Positions 17,780-26,011 of a stretch of 64,000 nt of DNA are shown piece after piece (position 1 is the stretch's first letter; every line of letters starts with the position of its first letter). The translations under genes were made by a program, and so were the position numbers. Where the stretch lies: assembly GCF_031843945.1 (NCBI RefSeq), contig NZ_JAVTJJ010000009.1:97312-161311 (forward strand), in the 5' to 3' direction. Below the pieces are notes generated by a model, which was not told the origin of the DNA, made no database searches, and was given only the letters and a program-made list of their open reading frames with translations. This DNA is from Paracidovorax sp031843945 (lineage in GTDB: Bacteria > Pseudomonadota > Gammaproteobacteria > Burkholderiales > Burkholderiaceae_C).

Positions 17780-18631
17780 ATGGGACAAGCACCCGTCGTC
17801 TACGGACAATCCAGCCGGCCGCCGCGCGGCGACTATGCCCGCTGCGGCGCCGACTACACCTGCCCGCAGGACTTCAGCGCCTACACGCCGGCAGACCACG
17901 ACACCTACCGGCGCTTGTACGAGCGCCAGTCGGCCCTGCTGCCGGGGCTGGCCAGCGACGCGTTCATCGCCGCCCTGCCCTCGCTGGGCGCGCGCGACCG
18001 CATTCCGCGCTTCGACGAGATCAACGAACGGCTCTGGCGGGCCACGCGCTGGGAGATCGTGGGCGTGCCCGGGCTCATTCCGGAAGTGCCTTTTTTCACG
18101 CTGCTGGCCAACCGCAAGTTTCCGGTGACCGACTGGATTCGCACGCCTGAAGAGTTCGACTACATCGTCGAGCCCGACATCTTTCATGACCTGTTCGGCC
18201 ATGTGCCGCTGCTCTTCAACCCGGTGTTCGCTGACTACGTGCAGCGCTACGGCCAGGGCGGGCTGAAGGCGCACGACCTGGGCGCCTGCGAGATGCTCTC
18301 GCGCCTGTACTGGTACACCATCGAATTCGGCCTGATCCGCCAGCCCGACGGCCTGCGGGCGTATGGCGCGGGCATCCTCAGTTCGGCCGGCGAGCTGCCG
18401 TTCAGCGTGCGCAGCCCCGAGCCGCAGCGCCTGCCGCTGCAGCTGGAACGCACCATGCGCACGCGCTACCAGATCGACAGCTTTCAGAAGACCTACTTCG
18501 TGATCGACGATTTCGAGCAGCTCTTCCAGATGACCGCGCCGGACTTCGCGCCAATCTATGAGCGCCTGGCCGGCCAGCCCGAATTCGCGGCCGACGCGCG
18601 TGGCGAGCCACAAAGCCTGGCCACCACCTGA
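17780..18631 (+). CDS. phhA: Phenylalanine 4-monooxygenase
   Basis: Pterin-dependent hydroxylase converting phenylalanine to tyrosine. The 283 residues have the non-haem iron triad His136 and His141 (PDIFHDLFGHVPLL) and Glu182 (YWYTIEFGL). Length fits bacterial monomeric PAH. AGGAGA sits upstream of the ATG. With hpd it converts Phe via Tyr and 4-hydroxyphenylpyruvate to homogentisate; the aminotransferase and later steps must lie elsewhere, as does the pterin dehydratase (phhB). Confidence 0.96.
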   Translation: MGQAPVVYGQSSRPPRGDYARCGADYTCPQDFSAYTPADHDTYRRLYERQSALLPGLASDAFIAALPSLGARDRIPRFDEINERLWRATRWEIVGVPGLIPEVPFFTLLANRKFPVTDWIRTPEEFDYIVEPDIFHDLFGHVPLLFNPVFADYVQRYGQGGLKAHDLGACEMLSRLYWYTIEFGLIRQPDGLRAYGAGILSSAGELPFSVRSPEPQRLPLQLERTMRTRYQIDSFQKTYFVIDDFEQLFQMTAPDFAPIYERLAGQPEFAADARGEPQSLATT

Positions 18632-18667
18632 TCGAGAGCGATCTGCCGCCGCGCTGAGCGTGCGGCG

Positions 18668-19552
18668 CTACAACGCAGCAGGCACCTCGCGCGACAAAAA
18701 GTCGTACACCGCGCGAATCCTCTGGCTGGTGCGGATCTCACGGTGCACAGTCAGCCAGATCGGTAAAGCGGGCAGCGGCAACGCTGGCAGCACGGCCACC
18801 ACGGCGGCGTCGGTGCGGGCCATGTAGTGGCCGACGAAGCCCACACCGAGCCCCGCGCGCAAGGCCTCCCAGCAGGCCATCAGGTCGTCGGAGCGGAACG
18901 CGAAATGGCTGCGCTCCACCGGAAAGCCCATGGCGGCAAAGCCCTGCTGAATCTCTTCATACCGGTCGTTGCCGATCAGCTCGTGCTGCAGCAGGTCGGC
19001 GGGCTGGCGCGGCATGCCCTTGCGGCGCAGATAGTCGCGGTGGGCATAGGCACCCAAGGCCACGCTGCCGATGCGCTTGGCCACCAGGCTGGCCTGCGTG
19101 GGGCGCACCATGCGCAGCGCGATGTCGGCCTCGCGGCGCAGCAGATTGGTCACCTCGTTGCTCGCCACCAGCTCCACCTGCACCTCGGGCAGCGCCTGCC
19201 GCATGCGTGCCAGCACCGGCGGCAGCAGCACGCAGGCCACCGGCTGGCTGGCCGTGATGCGCACCGTGCCGCTCACACCGCCTTCGGCGCCGGACACGCT
19301 GCGCGCCAGCTGGTGCGCGCCCGCCTCCATGGCCCGGGCCGATTCGGCCAGCTGCAGCGCCATGGCGCTGGGCAGCAGCCCGCGCCCGGTGCGCTCGAAC
19401 AGCACCACGCCCAGTTGAGACTCCAGTTCGGCAATGTGGCGTCCGATGGTCGGCTGGCTGGCCTGGAGCACACGCGCCGCGCCCAGCAGGCTGCCCTGGT
19501 CGAGCGCGGCCAGAAAGGACTGCACCAGGCGCCAGTCGAAGGTGGGGTTCAT
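18668..19552 (-). CDS. LysR-family transcriptional regulator
   Basis: A 294-residue protein with an N-terminal wHTH (WRLVQSFLAALDQGSLLGAA, then QPTIGRHIAELESQLG) and an effector domain with RITASQPVACVLLPP. It is tail to tail with phhA and divergent from the epimerase-like gene at 19696, which is its likely target. Confidence 0.88.
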   Translation of the reverse strand: MNPTFDWRLVQSFLAALDQGSLLGAARVLQASQPTIGRHIAELESQLGVVLFERTGRGLLPSAMALQLAESARAMEAGAHQLARSVSGAEGGVSGTVRITASQPVACVLLPPVLARMRQALPEVQVELVASNEVTNLLRREADIALRMVRPTQASLVAKRIGSVALGAYAHRDYLRRKGMPRQPADLLQHELIGNDRYEEIQQGFAAMGFPVERSHFAFRSDDLMACWEALRAGLGVGFVGHYMARTDAAVVAVLPALPLPALPIWLTVHREIRTSQRIRAVYDFLSREVPAAL

Positions 19553-19614
19553 GGCGTCAGCGTGCCCTGGGCATGGTGGTTTTGGTTATTCAAAAATGAA
19601 TTCCTCGTATGGAC

Positions 19615-19632
19615 CTACAGCCAATTGTGTAG
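19615..19632. promoter_or_regulatory. Candidate LysR-type binding site
   Basis: CTACA-N8-TGTAG inverted repeat of the T-N11-A kind, in the 143-bp gap between the LysR gene and the epimerase-like gene. It probably serves both promoters; inferred from position and symmetry. Confidence 0.4.
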
Positions 19633-19695
19633 TTGTGCGCGGGTTTCCACAATCACCCCGTTTCCCCCCATTCGTTCTCTCCGTGGAGACCTTCG

Positions 19696-20760
19696 ATGTC
19701 CATCACTGCTGCCAACGCCCTACCGGCCACCTCCGGCAACCCTGCGGCCACCGTGCTGATTCTGGGCGCACGCGGCCGCCTGGGGCTGGCCGCCGCACGC
19801 GCCTTTGCCGAAGCCGGCTGGCAGGTGCTGGCGCAGGTGCGGCCGGCCGTCAGCGTGCAGGCGCTGCCCGCCATCACCGGCGTGCGCTGGGCGCCGGTGA
19901 ATGTGCACGACACGGCGGCGCTGACGGCCCGGGCACAAGATGCGCAGGTGGTGGTGCACGCGCTGAACCCGCCCTACACGCACAAGGCGTGGCGTGAACA
20001 GGTGCCCGCCCTAATGGATGCGGCCATTGCCGTCACGCGCGCGCTGCGCGCCACGCTCATGCTGCCGGGCAACGTCTACAACTTTGGCGAACGCATGCCG
20101 CCCGTGCTGCGCGAAGACACGCCCCAGGCGGCCACCGGCCTGAAAGGACGTGTACGCAGAGAACTTGAGCAGCGCCTGGCCGCCGCCACACACGACGGGC
20201 ACATGCGGGCCGTGGTGCTGCGCGCGGGGGATTTTTTTGGCAGCGGCAACGGCAGCTGGCTGGACCAGTCCATCGCCAAGAAGCTGCCGCAGGGCCGTGT
20301 GACCTGGCCGGGGCCGCTGGATGTCGCAACGCCCTGGGCCTACCTGCCCGATCTGGCCCGTGCCTTCGTGCGGGTGGCCGAGGAACGCCACAGCCTGGCC
20401 GCGTTCGATTGCCTGCATTTCGCCGGCCATGCGGTCGCCGCGCAGCCATGGCTGGACAACCTGACGGCCTGTGCTGCCGAGCGCGGCTGGCTGCCTGCCG
20501 CTGGCGCGCTGCGCGTGTCTCGCTTGAACTGGACGCTGGTGCGAATGGCCGGCCTGGTCGTGCCCACCCTCGCGTCACTGGCCTCCATGCGCTACCTCTG
20601 GCACACGCCTTACCGTCTGGACAACACGCGGTTGCAAGCGCTCATCGGCCAAGAGCCCCACACGCCCTTCGACCATGCCGCGTGTCAGGCGCTGGCCGCA
20701 TTGGATCTGCCGGGCCTGGGTGCGATCAATCCTCCAGCAATTGCAGGCAGGCCTGCATGA
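19696..20760 (+). CDS. NAD-dependent epimerase/dehydratase-like protein
   Basis: Extended SDR-type Rossmann protein (354 aa). ATVLILGARGRLGLAAARAF is the nucleotide-binding GxxGxxG loop. LMLPGNVYNFGERMPPVL is consistent with an atypical active-site region, though I do not see a clear YxxxK. I chose ATG 19696 with GGAGA just upstream; the frame is open 63 bp earlier. Its last 35 bp overlap the end of the hydrolase gene on the other strand. Substrate unknown. Confidence 0.82.
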   Translation: MSITAANALPATSGNPAATVLILGARGRLGLAAARAFAEAGWQVLAQVRPAVSVQALPAITGVRWAPVNVHDTAALTARAQDAQVVVHALNPPYTHKAWREQVPALMDAAIAVTRALRATLMLPGNVYNFGERMPPVLREDTPQAATGLKGRVRRELEQRLAAATHDGHMRAVVLRAGDFFGSGNGSWLDQSIAKKLPQGRVTWPGPLDVATPWAYLPDLARAFVRVAEERHSLAAFDCLHFAGHAVAAQPWLDNLTACAAERGWLPAAGALRVSRLNWTLVRMAGLVVPTLASLASMRYLWHTPYRLDNTRLQALIGQEPHTPFDHAACQALAALDLPGLGAINPPAIAGRPA

Positions 20761-21667
20761 CCGGCGGGTGGAACGCCATCTGCACGTGCGCCACACCTTC
20801 GACGAAGCGGTTGTCCGCCCCCGCCAGCGTGGCGGTGCGTGCCGGGAAGACGATGTTGTCGCAGCTGGAATAAAAGCAGGTGAAGCGCGCCGCGCGGCCG
20901 GCCGGCTCGTCGCGGCGCAGCGCCTGCACCCATTCGCCTTCCAGCGCCATCTGCCGGCCGTTCACCGCATGGCTGAAGCGGCCCGCCCAGGTGCCGCCGT
21001 GGGGCGAGCCGAGCGTGACGACGCGGTGCGCGCAGGCCTCGGCCCGGCCGGCGTCGCAGGCGCGCAGCCAGGCCCGCGCAGCAATGCCGCCCATGCTGTG
21101 GCCGATGACCACCGGCGCGCGGCCCGTGGCCTCGGTCACCCGGCGCACGGCCGCATCGATGATGGGCGCGTAGTCGTCGATGGAGCCAAAGGGCGGCTCC
21201 AGGTTGACGGCCACGAAGGCATGGCCGCGCGCGCGCAGCAGTGGCAGCCAGGGCGTCCAGAACCCCCGATTGCACAGGAAGCCGTGCACCAGCACCACGC
21301 CGCGCGGCGCGTCCGTGCCTGTGGACGCGCCCACCGCCGAATCCGTCGCCGAGCGATCCGGCAGCCAGTCGGCAATGGCCTGGTGGCGAAACGGCTGCCA
21401 CCAGCCGAAGACCCGCGTGGCCCAGCCGGTTTCGGCCCACCAGGCGCGCAGCACCTGCAGCCCGCTGGGCGCTGGCGTCGGGTCGGCCCGGTTGGCGCGC
21501 GCCATCAACACGAACTGCAGACCCATCAGCAGCCGAAAGCCCAGCAGCGCCAGCACCGGCCCGCCCAGCGCCCAGCCCGGCGACCGCGGCCATTGCCACA
21601 CCACCCAGGCGATGGTGAGCGCCAGGTTCGCTCCCACCATCCAGCGCTGCCAGCGCGCATTCGTCAT
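20726..21667 (-). CDS. Membrane-anchored alpha/beta hydrolase (lipase/esterase-like)
   Basis: 313 residues. Two N-terminal hydrophobic segments (about 8-27 and 32-55) precede an alpha/beta-hydrolase domain: GVVLVHGFLCNRGFW (oxyanion loop), nucleophile elbow VVIGHSMGGIAARAW, and LGSPHGGTWAG. The catalytic His is probably in EGVAHVQMAFHP. The fold resembles triacylglycerol lipase/PGAP1-like hydrolases. No neighbour suggests a substrate. Confidence 0.82.
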   Translation of the reverse strand: MTNARWQRWMVGANLALTIAWVVWQWPRSPGWALGGPVLALLGFRLLMGLQFVLMARANRADPTPAPSGLQVLRAWWAETGWATRVFGWWQPFRHQAIADWLPDRSATDSAVGASTGTDAPRGVVLVHGFLCNRGFWTPWLPLLRARGHAFVAVNLEPPFGSIDDYAPIIDAAVRRVTEATGRAPVVIGHSMGGIAARAWLRACDAGRAEACAHRVVTLGSPHGGTWAGRFSHAVNGRQMALEGEWVQALRRDEPAGRAARFTCFYSSCDNIVFPARTATLAGADNRFVEGVAHVQMAFHPPVMQACLQLLED

Positions 21668-21727
21668 GCTGTGTCCTTCTTTTTGCGGATGGGCCCGCCT
21701 GGCCGATAGACCTGCTCGAACCCATTC

Positions 21728-21791
21728 GCTATTAATTTAATAGCTACTTGCGCTTACTAGATAAGCGCTACAGGTCATTTTGACTCAAAAC
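21728..21791 (-). repeat. Palindromic repeat, copy 5
   Basis: Read on the minus strand: GTAGCGCTTATCTAGTAAGC followed by GCAAGTAGCTATTAAATTAATAGC, preceded by GAGTCAAAATGACCT. It lies between the hydrolase gene and fadD. Confidence 0.85.
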
Positions 21792-21894
21792 CGCCGTCAA
21801 GAGCCCACTTCACCTGCGCGACAGCACACTAGGTAAAGCCCGGGGCGACCAGCACGTCTGCGGCTTCCAGAATGCGGCGAAGGAGACTTGGCCC

Positions 21895-23589
21895 ATGACC
21901 ATGCATCGCCCCTGGCTGGCGCACTACCCGGCTGGCGTGCCGCACGACATCGACCCCGAGCAGTACCGCTCGGTGGCGCATCTGCTCGAGGAATCGTTCA
22001 AGAAGCATGCCGCCAATCCGTTCTCGGTCTGCATGGACCAGTGGATGAGCTATGGCGAGCTGGACAGGCTGTCCACCCAGCTCGGCGCCTGGCTGCAAGG
22101 CCAGGGCCTGGCGCCCGGAGCGCGCGTGGCGATCATGCTGCCCAACGTGCCGCAGTTCGCCGTGACCATGGCGGCCGTGCTGCGCGCGGGCTACACCTGC
22201 GTGAACGTGAACCCGCTCTACACCGCGCGCGAGCTGGAACACCAGTTGAAGGACTCCGGCGCCGAGGCCATCCTCATCCTGGAGAACTTCGCCCGCACGC
22301 TGGCCGAGGTGATCGACCGCACCGCCGTGCAGCACGTGGTGATGGCCGCCATGGGCGACCTGCTGGGGCCGGTGTACGGCCGCTGGATCACCTTCGCCGT
22401 GCGGCACCTGGCCAAGATGGTGCCGGCCTATGCGCTGCCGCTGTCCCACGGCCGCAAGGTGACGGGCTTCAACGCTGCGCTGGCGCAGGGCGATCGGCGC
22501 ACGCTGGCGCGCAGCACGGCCACGCTCGATTCGGCTGCCTTCTTGCAATACACCGGCGGCACCACCGGGCTGTCGAAGGGCGCGGTGCTGACCCACCGCA
22601 ACATCGTCGCCGCCACGCTGCAAGCCGAAGCGTGGTTCACACCCGCGCTGGCCAAGGTGGGCGACCTGAGCCGCGCCAACTCCATCGCCGCGCTGCCGCT
22701 TTATCACATCTTCGCGCTCACGCTGTGCCTGCTGGCCATCCGCCAGGGCTCGCACCTCACGCTGATCCCGAACCCGCGCGACATTCCGAAGTTCGTCGCG
22801 GTGCTGAAGAAACGCCCCTTCCACATGCTGCCGGCGGTGAACACGCTGTTCAACGCGCTCTTGCAAAACCCGCAGTTCCGCGCGCTCGACTTCGGCCCGC
22901 TGTGCGTGTCGCAGGCCGGCGGCATGGCCGCCACCGAAAGCACGGCGCGCGAATGGCAGAAGGTGACGGGCAGCACCATGATCGAAGGCTGGGGCATGAG
23001 CGAGACCTGCGCCATCGGCACCAACAACCCGGTGGACAACGCCGCGTTCACCGGCAGCATCGGCCTGCCGCTGCCGGGCATCGACATCGCCATCAAGAAC
23101 GACGCGGGCGAGAGCCTGGCGCAGGGCGAATCGGGCGAGATCTGCATCAAGGGCCCCAACGTCATGCAGGGCTACTACCAGCAGCCCGAAGAGAACGCCA
23201 AGGCCTTCACCGCCGACGGCTTCATGCGCACCGGAGACATCGGCGTGATGGACGCCCAGGGCTACACCCGCATCATCGACCGCAAGAAAGACATGATTCT
23301 GGTGAGCGGCTTCAACGTGTTCCCCAACGAGGTGGAACAGGTGGTGGCCCTCTGCCCCGGCGTGCTGGAATGCGCGGCCATCGGCATTGCCGACGAGAAG
23401 CAGGGCGAGGCGATCAAGGTCTTCGTGGTGCGCAGCGACCCGGCATTGAGTGAAGACGATGTGGCCCGGCACTGCGAAGAGCACTTGACGGGGTACAAGC
23501 GGCCCAGGCACATCGAGTTTCGGGATAGCCTACCCAAGACGAATGTGGGGAAGATTTTGCGGCGGGAGTTGCGGGGGCCTGCGGCTTGA
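21895..23589 (+). CDS. fadD: Long-chain fatty acid-CoA ligase
   Basis: ATP-dependent activation of long-chain fatty acids to acyl-CoA for beta-oxidation. The 564 residues carry the AMP-binding P-loop YTGGTTGLSKGAVLTH, the core EGWGMSETCAIG and the C-terminal DRKKDMILVSGFNVFPNEVE hinge/signature. The C-terminal catalytic lysine is in LPKTNVGKILRREL. AAGGAGA precedes the ATG. It could use fatty acids released by the secreted lipase upstream, though the two are not in one operon. Confidence 0.95.
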   Translation: MTMHRPWLAHYPAGVPHDIDPEQYRSVAHLLEESFKKHAANPFSVCMDQWMSYGELDRLSTQLGAWLQGQGLAPGARVAIMLPNVPQFAVTMAAVLRAGYTCVNVNPLYTARELEHQLKDSGAEAILILENFARTLAEVIDRTAVQHVVMAAMGDLLGPVYGRWITFAVRHLAKMVPAYALPLSHGRKVTGFNAALAQGDRRTLARSTATLDSAAFLQYTGGTTGLSKGAVLTHRNIVAATLQAEAWFTPALAKVGDLSRANSIAALPLYHIFALTLCLLAIRQGSHLTLIPNPRDIPKFVAVLKKRPFHMLPAVNTLFNALLQNPQFRALDFGPLCVSQAGGMAATESTAREWQKVTGSTMIEGWGMSETCAIGTNNPVDNAAFTGSIGLPLPGIDIAIKNDAGESLAQGESGEICIKGPNVMQGYYQQPEENAKAFTADGFMRTGDIGVMDAQGYTRIIDRKKDMILVSGFNVFPNEVEQVVALCPGVLECAAIGIADEKQGEAIKVFVVRSDPALSEDDVARHCEEHLTGYKRPRHIEFRDSLPKTNVGKILRRELRGPAA

Positions 23590-23784
23590 GGAGTTGGCGA
23601 TCTTGCGAGCAAAGAAACTTCAGTTCAGCATAGGCTGATAGACCGCCGAGAGTGACACGAGCCAGCTACGATGGCTCCGAGCCGGCAGCGAACATCGCTT
23701 GCTGAAGTGGTTAGCGCATCACTTCCTGAGATGCCTTGACCCAATCCGTTTGCGTGGTTAGTTCAGAAGAACTCGGAGAATTGA

Positions 23785-24291
23785 ATGCCCCTGCCACTCA
23801 TCCCCATCGTCGCTGCGCTGGCTGCAGGCGGAACATTGGTTCCGCATGCCGCCGGGGGAATGATCGTCACTTCCGCCGCGGGCTATGTCGCCGGCACTTA
23901 CCTCAGCACCGCTGCAATCGGCGGCCTACTCACCGCAGCCTCGACAGTTCTTGGAGCCGGTGCGGTTTATCTCTCCGGCGCTGCGGGGAGCATCATCGGC
24001 GGTGCCGGAATTTTTGGCACAACTATCGGCGCCACGGGCATAACGGGCGCTTTGATGTCGATCGGCATCATCTCCGCCACGCCTCTCTGGATTCCGCTTG
24101 CTGTTGGCGGCGCTGCGGCAGGCGGTGCTGCAGGCCTTGGCTACGGCGGTTACAGATTGCTGAAACTCAAGAAGAAAATCCAGACGACTGAAGCTGGCCA
24201 CGAAGCCCAGTTCACAGAAACCGAGGCAAGGTTGATCGAGAGGATCATCAAGCGTTTGGGCAAGAAACGAGACAAGCGTGACGAAGACTGA
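23785..24291 (+). CDS. Hypothetical glycine-zipper membrane protein
   Basis: 168 residues not matched to a named family. Residues 1-125 are almost entirely Ala/Gly/Ile/Val/Leu/Ser/Thr with many small-xxx-small repeats (AAGGTLVPHAAGG, GAAGSIIGGAGIFGTTIGAT), a glycine-zipper pattern. The last 45 residues are charged and helical (LKLKKKIQTTEAGHEAQF... RLGKKRDKRDED). A GGAGA lies 7 bp before the ATG. Base composition is lower than its neighbours. Membrane insertion or pore/aggregate formation is a guess from composition. Confidence 0.6.
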   Translation: MPLPLIPIVAALAAGGTLVPHAAGGMIVTSAAGYVAGTYLSTAAIGGLLTAASTVLGAGAVYLSGAAGSIIGGAGIFGTTIGATGITGALMSIGIISATPLWIPLAVGGAAAGGAAGLGYGGYRLLKLKKKIQTTEAGHEAQFTETEARLIERIIKRLGKKRDKRDED

Positions 24292-24783
24292 CAAGTTGGT
24301 GCTGCGGGCTGTTTTGCCTTCGCATCGCTGCAGCAATCCCCACAGCGCTCGACCGACCCATCCGTCTTGCCCCGGCTCAGGTTAGCAGCAGGGATGCCCG
24401 CATATCTGCCAGTCGCTTTCGCGCTGCGCATCGGCGGGGCAATCGAGCCATTTGGAACAGACCCACCGACGGGCCTGAGGCATACCCCACTGCCAGTGTG
24501 GCTTGTAAAGCCCAAGCCCTGAATACCGTTATTTGTCAGTGACTCAGTTACTGCCAAACAAGCTGGCTACCACCCAACCAGCGGCATGGACGCAGAGTGA
24601 CCGAGTTACCAACCCGCTTCCTTTGCCGTTATTCATCTCGCATCAACAGCAGCAACCGCGGGTAAACCACCAAGCGCAAACGTTTGCGCAAACGTTTTAC
24701 ATCGATATCATCCGCAACCTCGACCCGCTCCGGTGAGCCGCAGCGCGTTCGAGCCGACCTTTACTCACCGCACTGGAGACACC
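24292..24783. other. 492-bp non-coding stretch upstream of rbsB
   Basis: Base composition is about 55% G+C, lower than the flanks. I see no credible gene. The last 110 bp carry the rbs operator and, by position, the rbs promoter. The first 350 bp show nothing I can name. Confidence 0.6.
24674..24697. promoter_or_regulatory. Double overlapping LacI-type operator of the rbs operon
   Basis: Two perfect palindromes overlap: GCGCAAACGTTTGCGC (24674-24689) and AAACGTTTGCGCAAACGTTT (24678-24697). CG-centred CAAACGTTTG half-sites are typical of LacI/PurR/RbsR-type repressors. It lies 87 bp before the rbsB ATG. The RbsR encoded in the operon is the obvious ligand (inference). Confidence 0.78.
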
Positions 24784-25740
24784 ATGCCGTTCACCCGCCG
24801 CTCCGTTCAGACCGCCGCCGCCCTCGCCCTGATGGGTGGCCTGCTGGCCAGCCCCGCCTTTGCGCAGGACAGCAAGCCCAAGATCGCCCTGGTGATGAAG
24901 TCGCTCGCCAACGAGTTCTTCCGCACGATGGAAGACGGCGCCAAGGCGCACCAGAAGGCGCATGCCAGCGAATACACGCTGGTGGCCAACGGCATCAAGA
25001 ACGAGACGGACACGGCCGCGCAGATCAAGATGGTGGAGCAGGCCGTGGCGCAGAAGGCCAGCGCCATCGTGCTGGCTCCGGCCGATTCCAAGGCGCTGGT
25101 GCCGGCCGTCAAGGCCGCCATCGACAAGGGCGTGATCGTGATCAACATCGACAACCGCCTGGACGCCGATGCGCTGAAGGAAAAGGGCATCAACGTGCCC
25201 TTCGTCGGCCCGGACAACCGCGCCGGCGCCAAGCTGGTGGGCGACTTTCTGGCCAAGCAACTGAAGGCGGGCGACAAGGTGGGCATCGTCGAAGGCGTGT
25301 CCACCACGTTCAACGCGCAGCAGCGCACGCTGGGTTTTCAGGACGCGATGAAGGCCGCCAACATCACCGTGGTCGGCGTGCAGTCGGGCCAGTGGGAGAT
25401 CGAAAAGGGCAACACCGTTTCGGCCGGCATGCTGCGCGAGCACCCCGACCTGGTGGCCCTGCTGACCGGCAACGACAGCATGGCGCTGGGCGCCGTGGCG
25501 GCCGTGAAGGCATCGGGCAAGGCGGGCAAGGTGCAGGTGGTGGGCTACGACAACATCCAGGCCATCAAGCCCATGCTGGCCGACGGCCGCGTGCTGGCCA
25601 CGGCCGACCAATATGCCGCCAAGCAGGCCGTGTTCGGCATCGAGCTGGCGCAAAAGGCAATGGCCGCGAAGACCCCGCAAGCGCAACTGCCTGCCGAGGT
25701 GAAGACCGACGTGGTGCTGGTCACCAAGGGCAGCAAGTAA
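24784..25740 (+). CDS. rbsB: Ribose ABC transporter, periplasmic binding protein
   Basis: Binds D-ribose and delivers it to RbsAC. I chose MPFTRRSVQTAAA at 24784 (318 aa), where a signal peptide ends at AFAQD, with GGAGA upstream; the frame opens earlier. Family blocks: KIALVMKSLANEFFRTMEDGA, VVGYDNIQAIKPML, GVQSGQWEIEKGN. First gene of the operon; a large hairpin separates it from rbsA, consistent with the higher expression needed for binding proteins. Confidence 0.92.
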   Translation: MPFTRRSVQTAAALALMGGLLASPAFAQDSKPKIALVMKSLANEFFRTMEDGAKAHQKAHASEYTLVANGIKNETDTAAQIKMVEQAVAQKASAIVLAPADSKALVPAVKAAIDKGVIVINIDNRLDADALKEKGINVPFVGPDNRAGAKLVGDFLAKQLKAGDKVGIVEGVSTTFNAQQRTLGFQDAMKAANITVVGVQSGQWEIEKGNTVSAGMLREHPDLVALLTGNDSMALGAVAAVKASGKAGKVQVVGYDNIQAIKPMLADGRVLATADQYAAKQAVFGIELAQKAMAAKTPQAQLPAEVKTDVVLVTKGSK

Positions 25741-25753
25741 GGCCCAGAGCGGC

Positions 25754-25851
25754 GAACCCGGCTCTTGTGGCGTTGTCGCCGTGTCTTGTCGTACTACTCG
25801 TACTGCCTGCGACACGGCGCCTCGCCAGAGCCGCTTCGCTGAGCTGGGTTC
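25754..25851 (+). promoter_or_regulatory. Large intercistronic hairpin between rbsB and rbsA
   Basis: Nested inverted repeats: GAACCC/GGGTTC (25754-25759, 25846-25851), GGCTCT/AGAGCC (25760-25765, 25827-25832), CGCCGTGTC/GACACGGCG (25777-25785, 25811-25819), GTAC/GTAC inside. No T-tract, so mRNA stabilisation or partial attenuation is more likely than full termination. Confidence 0.6.
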
Positions 25852-25895
25852 ACCACTCAAGCCATGAGCATTTCTGCGCCGCCCTCTTCCATTAC

Positions 25896-25966
25896 CCGTT
25901 CGCCCTGAGCTGGGTCGAAGGGCTGCCCCACAGGCACCCTGGCTTCGACAAGCTCAGCCCGAACGG
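25896..25966. repeat. Intergenic inverted repeat (CCGTTCGCCCTGAGC family), copy A
   Basis: Arms CCGTTCGCCCTGAGCTGGG... and ...CTTCGACAAGCTCAGCCC-GAACGG. This dispersed repeat with TTCGACAAGCTCAG arms is common between genes in many proteobacteria. It sits just before rbsA. Confidence 0.8.
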
Positions 25967-26011
25967 AGGCGGTGGCTCAACCGCCGCACTAGGCACCACG
26001 CAATCCGCACC

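Noticed and set aside
15433..17781. 782-codon minus-strand open frame opposite hpd and the Bug receptor
   Set aside because: Shadow frame; both plus-strand genes have complete family motifs and good starts.
20685..21725. 346-codon minus-strand frame overlapping the alpha/beta hydrolase
   Set aside because: The neighbouring frame 20726-21667 has the GHSMGG elbow and oxyanion loop; this one has no motif.
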